Positions 31,970 through 42,855 of a stretch of 64,000 nucleotides of DNA are shown piece after piece. The stretch covers positions 1,344,788-1,408,787 of the forward strand of contig CM071570.1 of the NCBI GenBank assembly GCA_036426205.1, read 5' to 3'. A program made the translations under genes and the position numbers. Under the pieces are notes generated by a model. It worked only from the letters and a program-made list of their open reading frames with translations. It searched no databases and was not told the origin of the DNA. The stretch comes from Ascaphus truei. Its lineage: Eukaryota > Chordata > Amphibia > Anura > Ascaphidae. Position 1 is the first letter of the stretch. The number at the start of each line of letters is the position of its first letter.

Positions 31970-32225
31970 TAGTGTACATGAGCAGGGGGTCTCCGGACCT
32001 GAACCGCATTGGTTTCAGGTCCGGGGACCCCCTACTTCAGGAGATACAGGCCCCGTTATGGGGTGCCGGTATCCACTGTAATTTTAAAGCTTCCGCGTCA
32101 CGTGACCTGGAAATTTACATTCTGCAGGGGATCCCATTACGGGGCCTGTATCTTCTGAAGTAGGGGTCCCCGAGGCTGAAACCAATGCGGTTCAGCTCCA
32201 AAGACCCCATGCTCATTGACAGTAT
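31970..32225. repeat. Foldback element, copy 4
   Basis: It is the same family as copy 3 and lies in the opposite arm of the large palindrome. Confidence 0.75.
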
Positions 32226-32432
32226 TATAAAGCAAACGCTACCATTTTTTACTAATTTGGTCATCTCCACGCTAAGGCAATTATAGTCCCCTGAGGTTCG
32301 TGTATGTCCCCTTAGTTTCCTGGGGGGTATCTGTGGGAGAGTCCATGGAAGGAGTGAATCCATTCAATATAATATCATTGTAAATTAATATGTGTGTGTG
32401 TCATATATATCTTTTTTGGGACATGGTAGTGT
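32226..32432. other. Spacer
   Basis: Nothing is recognised here apart from a short GT repeat near 32390. Confidence 0.3.
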
Positions 32433-33112
32433 AGGGGTTAAATGCAGAAATGCTGAAGTGATGAATTTAGCCAAGCACATGACAACAATTATAATCACAC
32501 TTTCGCGCCACTATTTTGGAGGGACACCCTATATAAAGCGTCCATTTTGTTCAGCAAGTGTGGGTGTTGTTGTGAGGAGAGATAGAGTGGAGTCGGTGGT
32601 AGTAGTAGGAGGAGAGAGTTGGTGATTATTGGGTGAGTTGTCTTGTGTTATTATATTTTGTTTCTCTACATTTTTGTATTGTTAGTGTGAAATAACTTTG
32701 TTAGTGTGTCATTTTGGTTTATATTTGTTTTTTGTGAGTGACTGAGTGAAATAGAGAGGATGAGTGGATGTGGGAGTGGACGTGGGAGTGGATGTGTGAG
32801 TGGTGCGGTGGCTAGTGGAGTGGTGGAGCGTGGGAGTGGAGGAGGTGTGGTGGTTGGTGGTGTGGTGGAGCGTGGGAGTGGAGGAGTTGCGGTTGCTGGT
32901 AGAGTGGTGGAGCGTGGGAGTGGAGGAGGTGCGGTGGCTGGTGGAGTGGTGGAGCGTGGGAGTGGAGGAGGTGTGGTGGCTGGTGGAGTGGTGGAGTGGT
33001 CAAGCGTGGGAGTGGAGGAGGTGCGGTGGCTGGTGGAGCATGGGAGTGGGGGATGTGCGGTCATTGGTGGGAGTGGGGGAGGTGCGGTCGCTGGTGGGAG
33101 TGGGGGAGCTCT
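32433..33112 (+). mobile_element. Left part of a second Harbinger-like element
   Basis: It starts near GGGGTTAAATGCAG (32434), similar to the Harbinger terminus at 5624. A TATATAA box (about 32531) and a leader follow, then a G-rich minisatellite leading into a Gly/Val/Ser-rich open frame, the same layout as 5624-6600. No Myb-like domain follows, because Penelope sequence begins at about 33113. Confidence 0.45.
32760..33110. repeat. G-rich minisatellite (about 48-bp unit)
   Basis: Units built on 'gtgggagtggaggaggtgcg' plus 'gtggctggtggagtggtggagc' repeat six to seven times. Open frames on both strands (Gly/Val-rich on plus, Pro/His/Ser-rich on minus) are produced by the repeat. Confidence 0.85.
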
Positions 33113-34400
33113 CCGGTATACACATTTTGGATCATCCCTAATTGTTTCTCGCAATACGGGATCCATGTTCAACAATCCCCTGTGTTTTTGCATAATTTTC
33201 CTTACTTGGCCACTGGCTTTGTTATATTGTGTGATGAACAATGGACTACCCATGTTGCTCCCATCCATCCCCAATGTCTTGATCCCTTGTGATCTAGGAA
33301 ACCTTTTCTTTTTTTTGGTTATGTATATAACTGTCATTCTGTGCTTGAGGCCTGGAATTGGGAAGGAGTGTGTTTCTATCTATCTTTTTCACCTCCTCAA
33401 GAGTGGCCGTTAAGATTTCCCGATTGTAGCCTCTCTCTACAAAAAGAGAAATCAGTTCCTCAGACCGAACGAGAAAGCTGCTCATGGTGGAGCAGTTCCT
33501 CCTCAGTCTGAGGAACTGACCTTTGGGTATCCCTGCTAAGACCGATCTAGAATGGCAGCTGTCCGCTCTTAGAAATGTATTTCTTGAGTTTGTCTTTTTG
33601 AATACATCTGTTTGAATCTTTTAATCATTATCTATATACAATACAAGATCCAGGTAGCTAAAGTGGTGTAAATTAAAATTAAACGTGAACTGTATGTCAA
33701 ACGTGTTGTCATTAAGATAATCAAAAAATGAATATAAGGTGTCAGTGTCACCGTGCCAAATAATTATTAAATCATCTATAAAACGCTTATAGAAAAGAAT
33801 ATTGTGCCTATAAATATTATTGGTGCTATAAATGAATTTACTTTCCCACATCCCATAAATAAATTTGCATAGGAGGGGGCAAAACTTGTCCCCATTGCCG
33901 TACCCCGAAGTTGTAAATAAAATTTGTGCTCAAAAAGAAAATAATTGTGCGTGAGTAAGTAGAGAACTGAATCCATAATAAATGTTGTGTTAAATATTGA
34001 ACTATCTGGACCCTCTATGTTGTGTTGGACAGCTGCCAATCCCAGGTCATGTCGAATGATCGAATACAGGGAGACCACATCCATGGTAACCCATAGACAG
34101 TTTGTATTCCATGTGATACCCTCAAATTTAGTTAATAAATCTCCTGAATCTAGGAGGAATGAAGGGAGAGACCGTACAAAGGGTTGCAAATATGCATTGA
34201 CATAACGGGATAGACCATCTCCCAAAGATCCAATACTAGAGACTATTGGCTGGCCAGGAGGGTCGACCAATGTCTTATGGATCTTTGGGAGATGGTGGAA
34301 GATGGGAACGACAGGGTGAGGATTGACTATAAAGTCAATCTCATCCTTGGAGAGGACTTGTGTGACTGATCCCAGGTCTGTAAGCTTCAGTAGTTCTCAC
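33113..34400 (-). pseudogene. Penelope-like element: reverse transcriptase and following linker (fragment C)
   Basis: On minus, in order: LPKIHKTLVDPPGQPIVSS, VTMDVVSLYSII (motif A Asp), LRGTAMGTSFAPSYANLFMG (motif B) and, after a frameshift near 33850, RFIDDLIIIW (motif C), then ...FSYLDLVLYI. Beyond several stops come SEELISLFVERGYNREIL and PLFITQYNKASGQVRKI..., the linker before the GIY-YIG nuclease. The fragment ends at DDPKCVYRRA, where it meets the minisatellite, so the nuclease is missing. The upstream part is separated from it and lies at 36351-37204. Confidence 0.85.
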
Positions 34401-35325
34401 AGATATTCATTGGTCGGGTTTTGTGATAGCACAGAGTAGTAGGTACCATCCCCAAGTACGCAGGAACTGTTCTACTTTGGGGTCCTTTGAACAGAGGGCG
34501 TGTGAGATGAGGGAGCGATTCCTGTCAAGGGGTTATGACGCTAGGGACCTAGATCTGGCATATCAAAATGCATTAGACACCAATAGAGAGCAACTCATAA
34601 ATATGAATGTTCGCCAACAAACTAAGGTCACACAAGGAGAGGACATGGGACCTCCTTTTTTCATTACGGATTTTAGTGAGCAGGCCAATTGCATCAAAGC
34701 CATCATACATAAACATTGGACCACCTTGTCTTTAGACCCTCTTTTAGGCAAACTGGTCAGTATGGGCCCAAAAATAGTTTTTCGCAACGCTGCTACTCTA
34801 GGGAACCTTTTGTCGCCTAGCATGTTAAAACCAACCATTACCAACAGAACTAGTAGATCCATGTTCCCAAAGCTCACTGGCTCGTTCAAATGTGGGCATT
34901 GTAAAATATGTCCAAATATGATTAAGACCAAACATTTCTCAAACCATGACGAAACACGTAGTTTTCCAATCAAATCGTTTATAACATGCCAGAGCAGTTT
35001 CGTGATTTACCTTCTAAAATGCGGTTGTAACAAACAATATATAGGACTAACCAGTAGAGTCCTTAAAATCCGCATTATGGAACATCTGAGGTTAATTAAA
35101 AAACACGATACTACACATCCGGTACCGTTGCATTTTAATGCATGTCCGTTGGGTTCTGTGGAGAACTTCAAATGTTGTGCCATCGAACACATACTGTTAC
35201 CACCCCGAGGAGGGGATAGATTAAGGATTTTACATCAGAGAGAGGCACACTGGATACACACATTGGGTTCTCTGCAGCCCAACGGACTTAATACTGATTG
35301 GGATCTACGTTGTTTTCTTTAAAAG
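34401..35325 (+). pseudogene. Penelope-like element: linker and GIY-YIG endonuclease (fragment B)
   Basis: About 300 codons are open on plus. The linker part reads YHPQVRRNCSTLGSFEQRACEMRERFLSRGY. A zinc-finger-like CGHCKIC...C follows, then the nuclease core FVIYLLKCGCNKQYIGLTSR with LKIRIMEHL, ending in EAHWIHTLGSLQPNGLNTDWD. This fused GIY-YIG domain distinguishes canonical Penelope elements from telomerase-like RTs and nicks the target for insertion. The reverse transcriptase that should precede it is absent, and the fragment abuts fragment C head to head (opposite strands). The uninterrupted frame suggests a more recent insertion than fragment C. The two overlap in protein position but differ in sequence, so they come from different copies. 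Confidence 0.85.
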
Positions 35326-35464
35326 AATTTTTCTGAGTTTTCTTTAAATTTTATCCCCAAAACCAAACTGAGAAGAAATGCCCGCAGGGTGAGGGCATAT
35401 AGTCCAATATGCTATCCTTTGTAACTATTTTTCACCGACTTTTTCCAACACTCCTTTTCCCTTT

Positions 35465-35495
<31 letters not shown>

Positions 35496-35530
35496 CCTTC
35501 CTCCCTCCCCTTCCTCCCTCCCCCTTCCCT
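35465..35530. repeat. Poly-C / C-T low-complexity run
   Basis: It contains about 27 consecutive C, then CCTTCCTCC-type repeats. Its exact length is uncertain because of the homopolymer. Confidence 0.9.
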
Positions 35531-35990
35531 TTTCCCCATCTTTTTTTCCCCCTCCATATCCTCTTTCTTCCATTACCCGGTCATAGTCCTATGTATTATG
35601 CTTTAATAAACAGCCCAACAATTTACACTGTTTACATAATTTCACAATGTATAAATATGTGTATGAGTAGAAACTTTTGCACAACCAGTATAGGCTGTTA
35701 GCATAAATCCGTTGGATATATACCAGGCTTTAGCAGTGTTTGCAGCCACTTTTTACTTATACTTTTTAATTTTTTCTCCAATGATATACCTGAGTTTAAA
35801 TGGCATTTTTTATTTTTTATATGTATAATCTAAATGCTAACATAATAAGTGCAACAGTCTTTATAAGTACTGAGTACTGATTTCCTGATTGACAACATAT
35901 GTAACAGGCATAGGCACTGGAGGAGTTAATGTTTTAAATGTTTGTTCCCGTTTTCGCGGGCTTTTCTGTATTTAAACAGGCAGCTTCCGA

Positions 35991-36049
35991 TTCTCCCCAC
36001 TCCAAGACGAAGCCCTATACCTAAGGGTGAAACGCGTTGAGGGGGAGAA
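35991..36049 (+). ncRNA. Hammerhead ribozyme-like motif 3 (Penelope pseudo-LTR)
   Basis: Stem I pairs TTCTCCCC (35991-35998) with GGGGAGAA (36042-36049), eight perfect pairs. The core reads AAGACGA (36004-36010) against the CUGANGA consensus, so two bases differ. Stem II is GCCC/GGGT (36012-36015 with 36025-36028; one G-U). The GAAA box (36029-36032) is intact and runs into the self-complementary ACGCGT (36032-36037), with cleavage expected just after. The motif sits where Penelope hammerheads are found. Confidence 0.6.
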
Positions 36050-36350
36050 TGCGGTGTTAGCCCTTGTGTGTTTGGATTAATAAAGTTGTTGAAGCATCCC
36101 AGCAGCCTCTCTGAGTCAGTCATCCGCAGTTGCGCCGGAATCCGCCATCTTTACTCGATCTTCTACTGACGGTGGCACGCAGGAGCAGCCGAGGCGAGCA
36201 GGCCCCAGATCGGAGATGCAGGAGAGGTAAGCAACCAACAACCCCCTGCACCGATCACCTCTGTGGCCCAGCGGAGCTCCCTCGTGCGCTACTCCAGTGA
36301 CTGGCATTAACTCAGTTTGCCACACTGCACACGGAAGCGCAGGACAGATC

Positions 36351-37204
36351 CCCACACTCTCACCATCCCCAAGTTGGCGAAATGCTTCCTTGAAGTAGTC
36401 AGTCCTACTCTGGACTACCACAGCTCCCCCCTTATCTGCATTTTTAATGACTAACATTTTGTTGTCCTGCAATGATTTTATGGCTGACCTTTCGTCATAA
36501 TTCAAATTGCCATGATTAATACTAGAAAGAGAGAACCCATGGGCCAACAACCTGAGGTCCCTGATAACCAAGGTTTCAAACATCGTTAGAAAGGGACCTT
36601 TCACAAAAGTTGGGTAAAAGATGGATTGCTCCTTTAGTTTGGATTTCCAGTTACCAAATGTCAGAGCCTGTGTGTCGTCCAATGCCCCTCCCTGAGATCC
36701 TCCAAGTCCCTAAGGGCACAATGGTCCCTAAAGGAAGCAAGGATCTCCGTTGAGGGAGTGGGAAGAGTACCAGCAGCGGGAGTTTGAATGAGAGACTCGT
36801 CTACATCAACCTTCAGATTCTCATTATTGTCTACACTCATAGAACCCTCAGACTCTATTCGTGGACGATGGAAAAACGTTTTCAGAGTACGTTTCCTTAC
36901 AAACTTATGGACATCGATTGCTGTACCAAAGAGATCTATGTCCATGGTGGGTGCATTTTTTAACCACTTGTTAAGAAGAGATGTTTCGGAGGTAGATAAT
37001 TCGATCCCTGAGATGTTAATTACATTGTCCACCATATCTAGAAGTTTTTCTTCCTCTTGTTGGCTCTCTTGTCATCGTTTCTTTTTCCCCCTCCTGGTTC
37101 CTTTTCGTTTTTCCTGAACATGGAGTAGTTTTTTGACTGCTGCTGGACCTGATGACCTTCCATGGATCTCCCAAGCATAGAGTCCCTTCTTGCACGGGTT
37201 CCAT
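36351..37204 (-). pseudogene. Penelope-like element: N-terminal part of the ORF (fragment A)
   Basis: On minus the frame shows NISGIELSTSETSLLNKWLKNAPT, then after a short frameshift near 36670 NLNYDERSAIKSL, MLVIKNADKGGAVVV (conserved RT1 block) and DYFKEAFRQL, where it stops being Penelope at about 36360. The continuation of this protein (from about EYLRELLKLTDLGS) is found at the 34400 end of fragment C. A and C may therefore be one copy split by fragment B plus a pseudo-LTR. Confidence 0.8.
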
Positions 37205-37795
37205 CCTCTTCTTTTTTTAATGCAGCATCAATAAATATATTTTTTATTTGCCAAGACCTGTTCCGTGTTTGCTGTGCACCACACAGATCATTTGGACACT
37301 CTCAGGACTCTGGAAGCAGCTGCACGCTCGAGGACACACAGGGGGGTCAATGAGTAATACTTTTTATTCATTATGGGCCATCCCAAGGAGGAAGGAAAGT
37401 TATGACATCCTTACTTCACAATCTCAGGGATTTATTGAGCTAAAGCATTTTATATGGAATATATACTCCCCCTGTGTGTTTACTCTCATATGGATGAATT
37501 TATGGGACCCAGCATTTGAGCTCCTACCAAAACCCATAAACAACAGGAGACACTGGACAACATGGCAAATAACCTCTCTATCATTGCCAAATGTATGCCA
37601 CAGGTTGTGGCACATATCCAGGCACAGCCCCCGCCACAGACACAGCCCCCCGCCACAGACACAGCCACAATCCCAGCCAGAAAGCGAGCCACAGGCACAA
37701 TCCGATCTACACATACTATCCGATCTAGAGCTACTATCCGAGCCAGAGACACAAAGAGAGCCAGAGACACAAAGAGAGCCAGAGACCAAACAAAA
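37205..37795 (+). pseudogene. Possible C-terminal exon of the second Harbinger-like Myb protein
   Basis: After a 'tttttttaatgcag' acceptor-like site, an open frame runs to the start of the duplicated block. It contains NMANNLSIIAKCMPQVVAHI, a helical stretch resembling the tail of Harbinger Myb-like proteins, and then a proline/glutamine and EPETQR-type repetitive tail. Frames change within the CA-rich repeat. If right, the Harbinger-like remnant at 32433-33112 continues here, with the Penelope sequences inserted between. The evidence is weak. Confidence 0.3.
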
Positions 37796-38109
37796 TGTGA
37801 TTTATTTTAACCACTGTATGTATGTATGTCTAGATCGATATATACATACAGGGTAAGAAATTATGTTTTTAAACGCTTGTGTGTGTAATGTATTTCGAAT
37901 TAGATAGATGTAATTTTTGGTCTTGTATGGGGTACTTAGGTCATGGTGAGGCTTGTTTGTTATATTGTTTTTTTGGGTACTTATATTGTGCCTATAGTAT
38001 CATTGATGCATACTGTATGTGTATGTTAGGGGGGTATAGGGGTTGTTGCGTAACAGGTGTATGAGAACTAAACAAAAAAATAAAAATAAAAAAAAAAAAA
38101 TAAAAATAC

Positions 38110-38640
38110 ACAGTGGTTGACAAATCACCAAAAAATTCTATTGACACACAAAAAATCTACTCGCCACCTACAGTAGCGACATTTTATCACACTAAGAATG
38201 GGCCGGGATCCATATACCCGATGCCGCCAGTAAAAAACGCGCCGCCGCCGCGTTTCCCCACGACCCCCCTCACATCGCCGCGCAATAATTACCCCCCTTC
38301 TGTACCCCGAACCCGGCTTCTGTCATGCCCCTCTGCTTCCCCGCACCCCCGCTTACCTAGATTTGAGCTCCAGGGGTGTCGGGGAAGCCTGGGAAGCCGG
38401 GGAAGACGGGGACGCGGCGCGCTGTCACAGTGACGTCACAGTCGCGCCCACGCGCTGCGGCTACCCGCTTCCCAGCCTCATACAGCCAGCGCATTTGCTG
38501 AATAAGAGCTGCCGCTGTCATGTAGTACCAAACGTGTGCTGCTTGGCCAATATTTACTCGCCCGGGCGTGAGGGTTAATCCACGCCCGGGCGCGAGCAAA
38601 TGTATAGGTTTTGCGAACACGGGTAGAATAGAGTAATAAG
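38110..38640. repeat. GC-rich repeat segment (unit 1; equals 45705-46225 in unit 2)
   Basis: Sequence from 'cagtggttgacaaatcacca' to 'caaatgtataggtttgcg' is rich in CpG and contains inverted GCCCGGGCG motifs near 38560-38595. It looks like a non-autonomous transposon or its GC-rich centre. No gene is seen. Confidence 0.5.
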
Positions 38641-38861
38641 AAGGAGAAATATGAAAAAAGACAGAAACAGACAGAGAGAGAGACAGATTAAGAGATACAG
38701 TAGAGAAATAAAGTATATAATATATATATATATTTATTTATTTAGTGTGGGGCTGTTGGTGTGTTGTATTTTTTTATTGTGGGTAGTGGGGGGGGGGGAA
38801 GGGGTTATTAGCCCCAACAGTGGTTATTTAGGGCTTGCAGGGTGGGTTAGCGGGAGGGCTT

Positions 38862-39060
38862 AACCCCTTCATGATCGTAGCGGTATTAACCGCTACGGTC
38901 GTGAGGGGTTAAGTGCACCCACATCCCCCCCAAGCCCTAAACAGCAACAAGTGCCAAAAAACCCCTTCACCTACCCCGCTACCACAATAAACCTGGCACG
39001 GGGGTTAACCCCTTCATTGCCTTAGCGGTTAGCCGCACGGTAATGAAGTGGCCTTTTAAT
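38862..39060. repeat. Pair of 'ttaaccccttcat' hairpins (unit 1)
   Basis: Two hairpins with arms TTAACCCCTTCATGATCGTAG and TTAACCCCTTCATTGCCTTAG lie at 38862-38912 and 39005-39050. Both are repeated at 46482-46536 and 46632-46682. Confidence 0.7.
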
Positions 39061-39777
39061 GCATTTACCTGCCCGGATGCATGCCGGTGGGCTCCGGTGC
39101 TGGTATAATGGGTATCAGCTCCGCGAGAGTACTCCGGCATCAATCCAAGGCAGGAAAAAGGCTGTTTTTTTTCCTGATTCCTGCTTAGTGCCATAGACCC
39201 GAAACGAGCGCGGAAAATACCGCAATACACTCCGGACAAAAAAAAAACGCATCTGTCCGCGGTTATCAAAGTTGCCGCGATTCGGCAGCATTAGGATAAA
39301 GGCGGCGCACTGTATGTAGAACCGTGCACAATTTTGAGAAAAAATGTTTTGCCTCTTGTGTATTTTACTGGTGTCAATAGTCCACCTAGCATGTACTTTT
39401 AGAAAAATAATATATATAGGCGTATATTGACTGTGCAAATAGGACAAAGAGGGTCGGTTCAAATGAATAAACAATCAGCTACTCATATCCACTGTGAGAT
39501 AAATAAAGGTATGTTGTAGTAGCCGGCTACAGACTCTCCCGGCTTGCGGTACCGACCACACTGCAATAAAGTGTGTCGGTATGTATACCCTTTGTGTTGC
39601 CTGTTGCAGCTGAAGAGTTTTGCTAGTGCTTTCTTAGGTGGTTTAGACTTTGTAACCTTGTTTTTAGATGAGCGGTGTTTCTTAGCTCTCACTGTATCCT
39701 TTTTCTATTGGTTTTAGGGCTTGGGGATACTGATGCTAGGCAGGGTCAATACTTATCCTTGTAGTACTGTAATCTCA

Positions 39778-41700
39778 TCAGCAAGAGATCCCTGGTTTTG
39801 AGGGCATCTTGCAAATACTATGAATGTTTAGCTTTAGACAAGGGATGGGTAGAAAGAAGACATCCTTGAGAGAAGAAAGCAAGAGTCGGGATGGTGCATA
39901 GCGAGAAATTAGGGCTGCGACGTAAGGAGTGGTAAAAGAGTGTAAAGCTTTAAAAGTTAGGAGGGAATTGAGTGTGAGATGCGGGATTTGATCGGATGCC
40001 AGGAGAGGGATTTCAGGAGGGAGACGCAGGGAGACAGATTTAGGAAAGAGCAGAGCGATTCTGGCAACAGAGGTTAAGGATAGATTGTAGGGGAGACAGG
40101 TGAGAGGCAGGAAGGCCGGACAGCAGGAGGTTACAGTAATCAACTCGGGAGAGGAATGAGGGCTGAGTCAGAGTTTTTAGCAGTCATGCAAGAGAGGAAC
40201 GTGCGTACTTTGTGATATTACAGAGGAAAAACGACAGGTTTAGAAATGTTTAAATGTGAGAGGGAGAATGTGAGAGAGGAGTCAACTGTGACCCCTAAGC
40301 AGCATGCTTGAGCTACCAGGTGAATGATCGTACTTCCAACAGTAATGTGGAGGAGGTGTAGAAGGGCCAGGTTTGGGAGGAAATATAGAAGCTATTTTTG
40401 TTCATGTTGAGTTTAAGGTGGCGGAGGGCCATCAGGATGATATAGCAGAGAGACATTCAGAAATTTTGGTTTGTACAGAGGTGTAAGTAGGGGGTTGAAA
40501 AGTACATTTGTGTGTCGTCTGCATAGAGGTGATATTTAAACCCAAGAGATGTTATTAAGTCACCTAGAGAGAGGTGTGTAAAGAGAAAGAGAAGAGGTCC
40601 CGGACAGAGCCCTGGGGTAACCCCCAAAGAGAGATCAATAGAGGAGGAGGAGGGTGTTAGCAGACGAGACACTGAAAGTACGATGGAGAGAGTAAGAGGA
40701 GATCAGGATAGAGCTTTTGTTCCGAATACCAAGAGTATGGAGGGTGAAGGGAAGTGGGTGGTCCACGGTGTTCAAAGCTGTCAGAGTGTTGTGACCTTGT
40801 CTTTGGCAGCATGGAGGTCATCAGTTATTTTAGTGAAGGCTGATCGTGGATGGGTGAGCAGTGCGAAAGCCAGATGTAGAGCATTAGGAGAGAATAAGGT
40901 ATTGATAAAATGAGCGAAGCGAGAGAATACAAGACGTTCAAGGAGTTTAGAGGCAAAAGGAGGAGGGAGACAGGTCAATAGTTTGAAGGCAGGTAGGGTC
41001 AAGCTTGCGTGTTTGAATGAGAAGGGAAAGGTACCAGAGTAGGGAGGAGTTAAAAATGTGTGTGAGCAAGGGGTTAGTTCGTAGGACCAAGAGGTTTTAG
41101 GAGATGGGAGGGAATGAGAGTCAAGAGAGCAAGTGTTAGAGAGAGAAAGAAGAGGGATCAACAATGACAATCTCCTCTGAGACAGTGGAAAAGAGTCAAG
41201 GAAGGCAGGAGCAGAGTTAGGAAGAGGTGTAGGAGGGAGGAAGAAACATAGGAGATGTTCTAGCAGGTATGGATCCGCGTTTTCTTAAAATAGTCAGCAA
41301 AGTCCTGAGCTGAGATGGAGGAAGAAGAGGCAGCTGAGGGTGGGTTGGAGGTGAGTAGAGTCAAAGACAAGAGAAGAGTCGGCATGGGTTAGACTTGTGC
41401 ATGTTGATTAGAGTACAAAAGTAGGCTTGTCAGCTTGCGAGAGGGGGTAGAGTTGAAACATGATAGCATGAAATTTGTAGCGGAAGGAAGTCTACGAGAG
41501 GATGAGATTTCCTCCAGAGCGTTCAGAGGAACGAGTGGAGGAACAAAGCATGAGCGTGTGGATTTAGCCAGGGTCTAGGGTAAGAAGCGGCGAGGAGGCG
41601 GCAGAGAGAAAGCGGGGCATGTAAATCAAGAGAGATGATAGCAGAAGCGTACAGTGTAGTTCCTGACCATGTTTGTCAGGGTCTATAGCAGAGCTGAGAG
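39778..41700 (-). pseudogene. CR1/L2-type LINE ORF2 (unit 1), heavily frameshifted
   Basis: On minus the endonuclease-RT linker, reverse transcriptase and C-terminal parts are present in fragments: LLERLVFSRFAHFINT, GVTPGLCPGPLLFLF where GVPQGSVLGPLLF is seen in unit 2, YHLYADDTQMYFS (catalytic YADD) and PYVAALISRYAPSRLL. Frame changes occur every 100-300 bases. Confidence 0.8.
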
Positions 41701-41735
41701 GAGAGGGAGAAGCGTAAAGTGGACTCAAAGTTGTC

Positions 41736-42855
41736 AGAATGTGCCTAGAATAAAAGGGTCAGAGGTGTTCTAGATACCCCCAAAAATGCACCCGGGATTC
41801 AGGTCTGATTCCTGGATCATATAGGCACATTGTCACAGCAATATCTCCCTTGAAAGTTGAAATGCGCACGAATCACTGCTAGGTTTCCTGTCAGCACAGT
41901 AAGAAAGGTAAATGGGGACTGGGATGTTGAGGTGTCCCTGAAACAGTCAGGGGGTCCCAGGTAATGAGGATACCGGTAAAATGCCCATTGTCACTCCGAC
42001 ACCTGTATAGGGCGTTCTTAGGTGCTCAACCATACATATAAGTTGGGAGGGAATTCATAGAATCCATATGAAGTCTATTTGTAGGGTAGGGGGAATATGG
42101 CCTAGATAGAAAATAAAGTTGCAGCTATAATTCATTCATTACCAGACAGATCTAGGATTTTAAAGGGTATATTTTTATTAGCAGTGTGTTTAAACATGCT
42201 TGTGCACAGTAATATGAGCTGGGTCTTTCAAAAATTCCTCCACTTCTCGAGCTGGCCACTGAACTACCACCTTGGTGCCAGTGAGTCTGCTCGGACATCG
42301 CAGATGAAAGCCACCAGAGGCTGCCAGTTGTGAAGAACATTTGGGGAGGAGAGGAAAGGCTCAAGTAGCTATGTTGAGATGAATAGAAGTCCTTTTTGGC
42401 TACATGTGCCTCAACAGACGGAGCGAGCCCGACCCAGCGGGCGCGTCTTGAATACCAAGTGGAGAGGAGCTATCTGGCGCCATGCCCGTGCATGCCCAGA
42501 TTCGAATCCCTGCTGCCCCAGCTTCAGTGGACTGGAAGCGCTCTGATTGGCTGGTGACAAATTCCACGCTCGGATTGGCTGTTAGTATTCCTGAATGAAC
42601 TCAGAAAATACATAAGAATCCCTCAGCAATTCCAGTCATGAGATTACTCAGCACCAGAACAGCAGCGGCAAATTGAATGGACCAAAGATGCTCAGAGAGA
42701 ATAGCAAAACACGGGCTTCAGAAAATCCGAGGTGAAAATATTCTGTCCAGCTTTTCGCGCCAAGTTTTCAAAAATGAACGTTGCGGTCGCGTCTAGGATT
42801 GCAGCATTTAGTTCCAGATGTTTGGCTAATCCCGGTTGAAGTGATTTCAAGTCAG
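41736..42855 (+). mobile_element. LTR-like repeat R2 (unit 1), interrupted by gypsy LTR
   Basis: It starts TGTCAGAATGTGCC and follows the R2 copy at 16617 ('tgcacccgggattcag', 'aggcacattgtc.cagcaat', 'cagctttt.gcgccaagttt'), up to the gypsy LTR at about 42856. Confidence 0.6.

Larger units (their letters stand above)
30700..32230. repeat. 1.5-kb palindrome (inverted duplication)
   Basis: The left arm 30700-31365 is repeated as reverse complement at 31575-32230, with a 210-bp unpaired centre. Each arm holds a foldback element (30700-30960 and 31970-32225), a 'cgatcgcctgtaacagcc' block, a 'tatcgtacgtg' block, the 'gcttagtgcatagccccc' end of a Harbinger-like MITE, and a 110-bp stretch ('ggcagactatacatgcattc'...'aagatctcaaaaat'). 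The arms differ by scattered substitutions and indels, so the duplication is not brand new. Confidence 0.8.
35326..36350 (+). mobile_element. Penelope 3' region and pseudo-LTR
   Basis: The sequence follows the stop of fragment B and contains a long C/T tract (35465-35530), an AATAAA (about 35604) and a hammerhead-like motif (35991-36049). It then continues as non-coding leader up to 36350, where it meets Penelope coding sequence on the other strand. Penelope copies are often arranged as partial tandems sharing a pseudo-LTR, and this is consistent with that. Confidence 0.6.

Noticed and set aside
32666..33413. Gly/Val-rich frame on plus and Pro-rich frame on minus (over 200 codons)
   Set aside because: Both are produced by the G-rich minisatellite read into Penelope sequence. 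No independent gene signal is present.
38110..38640. CpG island of a host gene
   Set aside because: The GC-rich segment is part of the duplicated repeat block and has no adjacent exon. It looks like a transposon centre.
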